Source: Marasmius tenuissimus (Eukaryota > Basidiomycota > Agaricomycetes > Agaricales > Marasmiaceae). From it: a stretch of 64,000 nt of DNA. Positions 57,712-64,000 of this stretch are shown here, in pieces. Numbering within the stretch: the first letter of the stretch is position 1; each line of letters starts with the position of its first letter. The stretch covers positions 1,736,001 to 1,800,000 of the forward strand of contig JAQOTA010000069.1 in NCBI GenBank assembly GCA_029532415.1, read 5' to 3'. The translations under genes and the position numbers were made by a program. The notes under the pieces were generated by a model. That model worked only from the letters and a program-made list of their open reading frames with translations. It was not told the origin of the DNA and did no database searches.

Positions 57712-58296
57712 CTGATAGTCATGCATCAAGAGCCGGTAGGATGACCTCGACTCTACCCTCAGCCCCCGGCCCCATGAGTAGAGTAAGAGAGAAGGGCCGT
57801 CTTCCTCACGACCTAAGGGTACCGGCTCTCATCACGCTGAAAGTCATGGGGACCTCCGGGTGGTTCAACGCCACTGTAGTTGATAGTAAAAGTTTGCATG
57901 AGGTCGACCAAACCATGAGCTCCAGCAAATGTTGCTCGAAGCAGAAGTGCGCACCCGGAGCGAACCGAAACGCCCTCAAAGATATCACCAATATCTACAC
58001 AAAGCTCCCTTTTTCATGTCAGAATTATTCGAAGAGAAACAATGAAATGATTTCAAATGGCTGACTACTCAGCCAGTAATCCTTGCGGGCCCTCAGATAA
58101 GAGATCTTCACTCCGACAATTGGGAGGCGTAAGGATTACAGGTGCCTGGCGTGACGGCAAGTACATATACATGTCTCAGTCTGCCCAACCTTGTGTCCTG
58201 ATACTTAGATGAGGTTGAGTTTATACTAACAGGATACAGCCATTGTTTTTCAAGAGGAAGGCGTGTTATGAATGGAAACCTCTATTTACTTCCAAG
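57712..58296. other. Spacer between inverted tRNA-Ser genes
   Basis: No gene recognised. A 107-codon frame at 57741-58064 has no features supporting a protein. Confidence 0.4.
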
Positions 58297-58411
58297 GTCA
58301 CTTTGCCGGAGTGGTTAACGGGATCGCCTGCTATTCATCAACGTCCGTGAGATTGAATTGGCATCTAGCGGTTGCTCTTTGAGCGCGTGTGTTCGAATCG
58401 CACAGGTGACG
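58297..58411 (+). tRNA. tRNA-Ser(GCU), intron-containing
   Basis: The mature sequence differs from the 57609-57711 gene at one base only (CTCTTTGAG against CTCTTCGAG in the variable arm). The intron is 33 nt and of different sequence, at the same position. T5 at 58416-58420 terminates. Confidence 0.87.
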
Positions 58412-58415
58412 ACTG

Positions 58416-58420
58416 TTTTT
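58416..58420 (+). terminator. Pol III terminator of tRNA-Ser
   Basis: T5 run directly after the tRNA-Ser 3' end. Confidence 0.6.
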
Positions 58421-58600
58421 GGTCTTCCTCGCGTTAGCTTTCCTCACTCAAGAAAGGTTGATCTTACCATCACGGCCGCGACGACGAAAGAAGAAAGGGT
58501 ACCAGCACTACGACTGGAATCCGGTACAACGATCTACATACGCTAAAATATACAAATCCACCCACGGACACATAACTAGATTACGAATGCTCTCCAGCTT

Positions 58601-59731
58601 CTACAGCCCGAAGAACACGCCAAACATCAGGAGACTCATACCAACAACCAACAGTGCTACTGCAATACGGATACCCATAATCGGGTGCATCGAAAACGAT
58701 AGCGCGCCGTTCCCTTGTGCAGCTTCCGAATTCGGGTTACCTGGATCGTCGGAAGGAGGTGCGGATGTGCTCGATGCCAGTGGAGAGCCAGTACCAGTAA
58801 CGTCGGTGCTCCCAGTCACACTACTACCATCACTGCTGACTGGAGATGAAGCCTCGCTAATAGCACTAGATTCGCCGGAGGCGGCAGTTTCAGTCTGCGA
58901 TCCTGACTCTCCGCCCTCACCGGCACCCTCCGACTTGTCGGGGGCGTCCGTCGAGGTGGGTTGCTCATCACCAGCAGTAGGTGTCCCTGAGTACATTGTG
59001 ATCGAGCTGGCGGGATACATGGGGTATTCAGCCTTGGTGTGTTTGGGAGTCGACGTCGTAGTGCACGAAGTTGAGGTCTCTGAGCGAGTAGTAGTAGTCG
59101 TGCAAGGCGTTGATGTCGAAGTATGATGACTCTCCATGCCAGTAACGTGAATGGTTCGGTGGCCAGCTGGAACATCGTTCACTAAGCATTCCACCACATA
59201 AGCTTCGGTAAAGGTGTTCAGATTAGTACTTCAACTCGTCCAGGGAATCGGAAGAAAGGGCATCTCACAATCAAGATATTTCTGAGCTTTCTCCTTGTCC
59301 TGAACCTCGCGTGTCCCTACGCAGTCGAGGCACTTTACCAACGAGTCGATGAGCTTCTCGTCGCATAAGCATCTCGAGTCCGTACCACATGACTGGATCA
59401 GAATACGTTAGTATTCGAAGGCAAATGTTAGAAACACGCACCTCGTTACTCATGACGGCATTCTCGCAGGGGGACTTGCATTCCGGAGCTCGAGAGTAGT
59501 CCGGAGAAGGTAAACGTTTGCCTCGGGTTTGTCGTTGACGACTCGACTTCAGACTACTCAATCGAAGTAGTGAATCCTCGAAGGATTTGGAGGCTGGCTG
59601 TGACTCCGCGATGACCGCTGGAGGAACACATAGCCGTCAGGATACTGAATGAGAGACACTCGGAAACCTGACTCACCCTCGGAAACGACCAGAATCAGAA
59701 GGGAAAGGAAGATAGCCACTGAGGAAACCAT
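58601..59731 (-). CDS. CFEM-like GPI-anchored surface protein
   Basis: The exons 59731-59677, 59617-59442, 59392-59269 and 59202-58601 encode 318 aa. A signal peptide (1 to about 18) is followed by GKR (51-53, possible Kex2 site). An eight-cysteine domain spans residues 65-124 (Cys 65, 69, 79, 85, 87, 98, 101, 124). Its spacing follows the fungal CFEM signature through the fifth cysteine, including the Asp (82) that in characterised CFEM proteins binds heme iron. The last two spacings are longer or shorter than usual. A Ser/Thr/Glu-rich, mucin-like stalk (about 135-290) and a C-terminal hydrophobic segment (IAVALLVVGMSLLMFGVFFGL) fit GPI anchoring or a single membrane span. Likely at the cell surface. 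Heme or iron acquisition or adhesion are family roles; neither is proven here. Confidence 0.75.
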
Positions 59732-61382
59732 AGTCGACAGGAGACTAGATGAATAAACCTCAAATTCAGAACGTGAGGAAATGGCTACTCAGTCTCTCGG
59801 AGACTGGGCCAACGAAAAGTCAGGGGAAGTGGAAGGAGGGGGTGAACCTAGCCACGGGCTACCATTGCTTATACATGCCCCTCATGAATTTATACATGGA
59901 GAGATGGCTTGCATTCCAGACGCAGATCCATCAGTTCGCGCCCCACCTGGCTTGATACAAGTGTGACCTGTCCCAGTAGCAACTCATTCGTCCGAGGATG
60001 TTTTCACCGCTTTGATCTGTTAGTCCTTGTGCGTGTCCTTTGTACAACAAGCCACTGCACTGCCAGGTTGTGTGGAGTCGTTTGGGAGGGTAACAACCGG
60101 GAAGACGAATTGATTGTGCTAAATGGTTGACGGATGACATTTCCGAAGATCACTCGTGGGTGGCGGTCAATGCTCCCACGGATTGCTAGCTGCTACGCTT
60201 GGGCTTGATGACAGAAGTAGGCTGGGCCTTGCCGACGTTTTGAGCATTCAGTGATTGGAATTCGGTTGGTTGTGTGATAGCTATGAGTCGAACCTGAGAC
60301 GAGCTCCTGCGAGATGAATAGTTGCTAGCACAGAGTGACGGGGCCACTGCCAAGATACCTTGATGCTCCGACAATCTGTCGAAGGCCATTGATTCAAGAG
60401 GAGCAACTACTGTAGTAGCGAGCCAAGGGGTCACTTCTTTTGGTTTTGGATCAACCCTATCAATGATTGAAATCGTTGTTCTGGGATTGAGCCGAGTCTG
60501 TGCCAAAAGAGCTGAAGAGTGTATGGCTAATGAGACCTTTGGCTTCAGGCGTCGTCAGTGAAGGATTGTGAGTGAGAGAAGCGCGTCAAGGGGAGACGTG
60601 GTCCGTGCGCCGTACGGCTGTCGATCGAGGGGCTGTGTAACTACTGTGCAACTATTTGATCCGGGATCCCGATGACGCGGATCTACGCGAACTCTCAACA
60701 CGACGTTGAGCTTGTCTCGAGCTCTTTCTTACCCTCCGAGTCTCTAGCGACGCTAACGGGGCTTATAGAGGGCCAGTGTTGAATGACCAGGATTTTTGAG
60801 CGATCAGTGTAAGTTACTTGATGTGTTCTAAATGAAGAGACCGCTTCGATTTCTCATCATGCCCAACAGACTATACTCTATCATGATGCATGAGACATGT
60901 TACAAGCATTCTACGGGCGAATATAACTTGTTTGGACTTCATTGCTGCTAGCCGATGTGCTTTACTTCGTCTCCAATCACCAGCACGCCGTACACCCACA
61001 ACTTCTGATTCACAACTCAACTTGAACCCAACGTTCAGTTGCTTCGCCCTGTGAACAGTCCACAATGCCAGACGGTAAATGAGAAGGTCTCCCAACGCTG
61101 TGAGCTTTCTCATCTTCATATCGAACGATTTTCACAGATCTGAGTCAGACACGGTTATATCTTCCCAGCTCGGGCTGCCCCACCGTGCACACTGTTGCAC
61201 GAAGCTCACGAGGTCACCCAAGAACAGAATGACGTGCGGAGATCAACAAGTTTATTCCAGACGCTCACCTCTCCACGATTGAAACACTCCATGACATTCC
61301 ATACTGCATCATACAAGCCTAGAATCCTCCCCCTTACCCGTACGTCATAATTAGCATCATGTTCTTCCTCTTCTTACAATCC
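59732..61382. other. Intergenic, no firm gene
   Basis: A 106-codon frame on the minus strand (60186-60506) is the longest candidate but has no recognisable domain or splice partners, so it is not called. The rest shows nothing supportable. Confidence 0.4.
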
Positions 61383-61389
61383 TATAAAA
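61383..61389 (+). promoter_or_regulatory. TATA box of the zinc alcohol dehydrogenase gene
   Basis: TATAAAA, 50 bp before the ATG. Confidence 0.5.
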
Positions 61390-61432
61390 CGCAGAGCTAT
61401 CGCGGTCGATAGTAGTCCAAATTTGAACAACA

Positions 61433-63224
61433 ATGCAAGCTGTAGCTAACAAATTCCAAGAGGTGCGTTTCACAAATTTTACAACGGCCCGGATCGAGTA
61501 ACTGACGTTCAAACAGAAACTGGGCACCGTGCCCACCGAAATCCATCCGGAATACAAAGAGGCTCCCGGAGGAGAGAAAATGAAAGCTCTGGCATGGTTC
61601 GGAACTAAAGACGTTCGAATGATCGATGCACCAGTCCCAGATATCACAGAGCCCGACGACGTTATCCTGCAAGTGACTGGTTCAACGATCTGTGGGTCTG
61701 ACTTGCATCTGTGAGTGCCATGATTTCCATCACGAATCACAACTTCTCAGGCTTATCGCGGCGTTTTTAGATATCACGGAGAAATAATGGCGTTGCAACA
61801 GGGAGATATTCTCGGTCACGAAGTGAGTAGCCTATTCTAGTGGACTTGGTCGCTGTTTCCCTGACCTTGGGCGATACACAGTTCATGGGCAAAGTTCACA
61901 AACTCGGACCGAACGTGAAGAACCTCAAAGTCGGCCAACGAGTCGTCGCATCATTCCAAATCGCCTGCGGAACATGCGAGTACTGTCAGAAGAAGCTCTC
62001 GTCCTTCTGTGACCGGACCAACAACTCCTCGTAAGCTTTTCCCTCTCTCGATCATTACCTTCGTCCGACAATGAACGCGACCTCAGACTCCAGAATTACA
62101 TGTACGGCCAGCGTGACGCAGGCTTCTTCGGATACTCCCACTTCACCGGCGGATTCCCCGGTGGTCAGGCAGAATACGTCCGGGTACCATTTGGGAACGT
62201 CAACCTCCTCCCTATACCAGACGACGTGTCGGATGAGCGCGCACTATACTTGTCGGATGTCCTTCCTACCAGTTATCATACCGTGGTCGACACTGGGGTG
62301 AAGAAAGGCGACGTTGTCGGTATTTGGGTACGTTCTCTCTCGTGCATTTGTCCTGTGGCAACGATAACTGACAATACTGTCATTACGTAGGGTCTTGGGC
62401 CGATAGGTCAATGCGCCGCTCGATGGGCTTTGCTCAAGGGAGCTTCTCGTGTCATCGGTATCGACAGTGTACCTTCACGATTGGCATTCGCACGTGAAAA
62501 GTCGGGGATCGAGACCATCGACTTCCGTGAACACACCGATATACCCAAGCGGATATACGAGCTCGTACCAAGGGGGTTGGATGTAGCATTGGATTGTGGT
62601 ACGGATCATCTCTCGCCTTCCTCTCACTGCCTCATGGGTCTCATTCCGCTACGCCCGTTATGTAGGAACGTTCCACGAGCCCAAGACATTACTCCATAAA
62701 GCTCAGAAAGCTCTCATGCTCGAGACTGACGTGCCGGAGACGATAAACGAGATGATCGTCTCTGTGCGAAAACAGGGCAGCTGTGGTATCATCGCCGCCT
62801 ACGCTGGTTTTGCGAACGGCGTCAACGTCGGCGCGTTGATGGAGAAGGGTGTTAGGTGAGAGTAGCTTTCTCTTATTTAGTTCACATTAGCTCATCCACC
62901 CACCCACGATTAGGTTAATTGGAAATGGACAAGCACCCGTTCATCTATACTGGGAAGAGATATTGAACGACTATATCAAGACGAAGAAGTTTGATCCTAC
63001 ATTGTACGGCTTTTCTCTACCGCTTCCTTCTCGTTCGCTCACGTTCTCACAGCATGATTACGCACCGAGTACCCCTCGAAGATATGGCCAAGCTGTACAA
63101 CGCTTTCGATAAGAGGCTCGACAACGTCGAGAAGGTGTTTGTGGAGACCAAGTTTTCGTCTCCGGCGGATGTGGAAGGAATCGGGTGTCCTGGGTTGAAG
63201 AGGGTGGATGACTGGGGCGTGTAA
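61433..63224 (+). CDS. Zinc-dependent alcohol dehydrogenase (formaldehyde-dehydrogenase-like)
   Basis: Nine exons (61433-61462, 61517-61710, 61771-61822, 61882-62030, 62087-62327, 62391-62598, 62666-62855, 62914-63003, 63053-63224) encode 441 aa. Unlike the reductases in this window it has full zinc sites. The catalytic ligands are Cys69 (TICGSDLH) and His91-Glu92 (GHE). The structural lobe is Cys121, 124, 127 and 135 (CGTCEYCQKKLSSFC). The NAD-binding Rossmann motif is GLGPIGQ (223-229), followed by VIGID with an Asp that favours NAD over NADP. A first exon of only 30 bp encodes ten residues. By family it oxidises alcohols or S-hydroxymethyl-type adducts to aldehydes or thioesters; the substrate is not readable. 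All introns are GT-AG. No duplication is seen. Confidence 0.9.
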
Positions 63225-64000
63225 GACTTAAGGAGGAATTAATAACGGATTATCCGACGTTATGGAAGTGTAATAGTAATAGTAGTACCCTTGTATGTTC
63301 ACCTGAAATGGAAGGAAGGGAAAGATTTTTGATAGTATCGAATCTGGCGATGATTTGAGAAAGAATTGTCCCTGGTATACCCCGATATATGACACAGTCT
63401 AAGGCACGCTTGTTAGCATCGGCGTAGTTGAATGATCTTCTCGATCGCGGGACGACGTTGAGTTAAACTTGTCGTTCAACAGAATCAGATCGGTCGGCGA
63501 GCTCGGGAACAGAAATTGAATCCTTTGACTGTGTACATATGAGGAGGTTGAACTTTATCTGTGTGTCTGAATGCAGCGATGCTCTCTATACATCGATCAT
63601 CCCGACGATCAAATATGGCGTTGAGCTGGGACTTTAACTTGGTGGCGTGAGAAATATGTTGAACTCAAACGGGTCGATGAGCTGGTGGCAAAAGAGTTCA
63701 GACTGGGCGCAAGTGCCAAGAATTGAAAAGTTAGTTTGATTTCTCGGACCTGTACATCATGCGTGTGGGCCCGTAGGACGCGCCCAAGACCTAATATACA
63801 CCACAACTCAGCCGTGCCTTTTGGCGTAAGTACAACCACATCATGTGTAAGTTGAATAATGACTGTGAGGTACGGTTCTCAGGTCAAACTTCCGTGTATA
63901 AAGGTTTTTTACTGCTCATCATATCAAACACCCAACGGGGTCCGTGAACGATGCATGCGGCTGCCTTGATTGTACTATTCATCCTCCTGCAACCATTCCC
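63225..64000. other. 3' flank, no gene recognised
   Basis: Downstream region of the alcohol dehydrogenase gene. No coding pattern up to the window edge. Confidence 0.45.

Noticed and set aside
57741..58064. 107-codon frame between the tRNA-Ser genes
   Set aside because: No domain, signal peptide, splice pattern or related sequence in the window.
60186..60506. 106-codon frame on the minus strand
   Set aside because: Low-complexity composition, no recognisable family and no supporting exons or promoter.
1..64000. CRISPR arrays, rRNA genes, prophage or integron features
   Set aside because: None seen, and not expected in a fungal nuclear region. Repeats here are transposon ends, minisatellites and duplicated genes.

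Overview
This window is nuclear DNA from a filamentous basidiomycete, most likely an Agaricomycete. Genes carry many short (about 50-65 bp) GT-AG introns, with a few GC-AG. Several families are typical of mushroom-forming fungi: F-box proteins with leucine-rich tails, MYND-finger proteins, small secreted cysteine-rich proteins, GH16 and GH114 glycosidases, and a CFEM-like surface protein. tRNA genes carry introns. I cannot name the genus.

Layout. 1-4.6 kb is gene-poor. A GPI-type GH16 glucanase (4632-6012) is followed by a 1.66-kb terminal-inverted-repeat (TIR) element (6259-7921) that carries a nested tRNA-derived SINE. At 10.1-16.4 kb lie a zinc-free medium-chain reductase (MDR), a small secreted protein (SSP), a GH114-type protein and a decayed MDR copy. 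A TA-flanked MITE and an intron-bearing tRNA-Lys follow (16.4-17.0 kb), then a MYND-finger gene (18.0-18.9 kb) and two tandem F-box genes (19.2-24.0 kb). The first F-box gene has lost its C-terminal exons by frameshift. A complete hAT transposon (27343-32839; 8-bp target duplication, 18-bp perfect TIRs) encodes an intact 987-aa transposase and a second protein of unknown function. 32.8-35.5 kb is a patchwork of inverted-repeat elements. A very large gene for a disordered, multi-spanning membrane protein occupies 35967-39778.

41.1-51.4 kb is a tandem MDR array on the minus strand: three intact genes, two pseudogenes and one small relic, interrupted by a CACTG-ended transposon (48554-49811). 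52-59.7 kb holds four of the window's five sites of tRNA-Lys(CUU) and tRNA-Ser(GCU) genes in total (one Lys at 52.3 kb, then Lys-Ser-Ser at 57.5-58.4 kb), another inverted-repeat element, the second GH114 gene, the second SSP gene and a CFEM-like GPI protein. The window ends with a zinc alcohol dehydrogenase (61433-63224).

How it fits together. The trio MDR reductase, GH114 protein and small secreted protein occurs twice, about 40 kb apart. GH114 promoter sequence and SSP intron positions are conserved between the copies. The best reading is an old segmental duplication, after which the MDR genes kept multiplying and decaying. The secreted products (GH16, GH114, two SSPs, CFEM-like) point to cell-wall or extracellular functions. 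No biosynthetic core enzyme, CRISPR array, phage or rRNA gene was seen.
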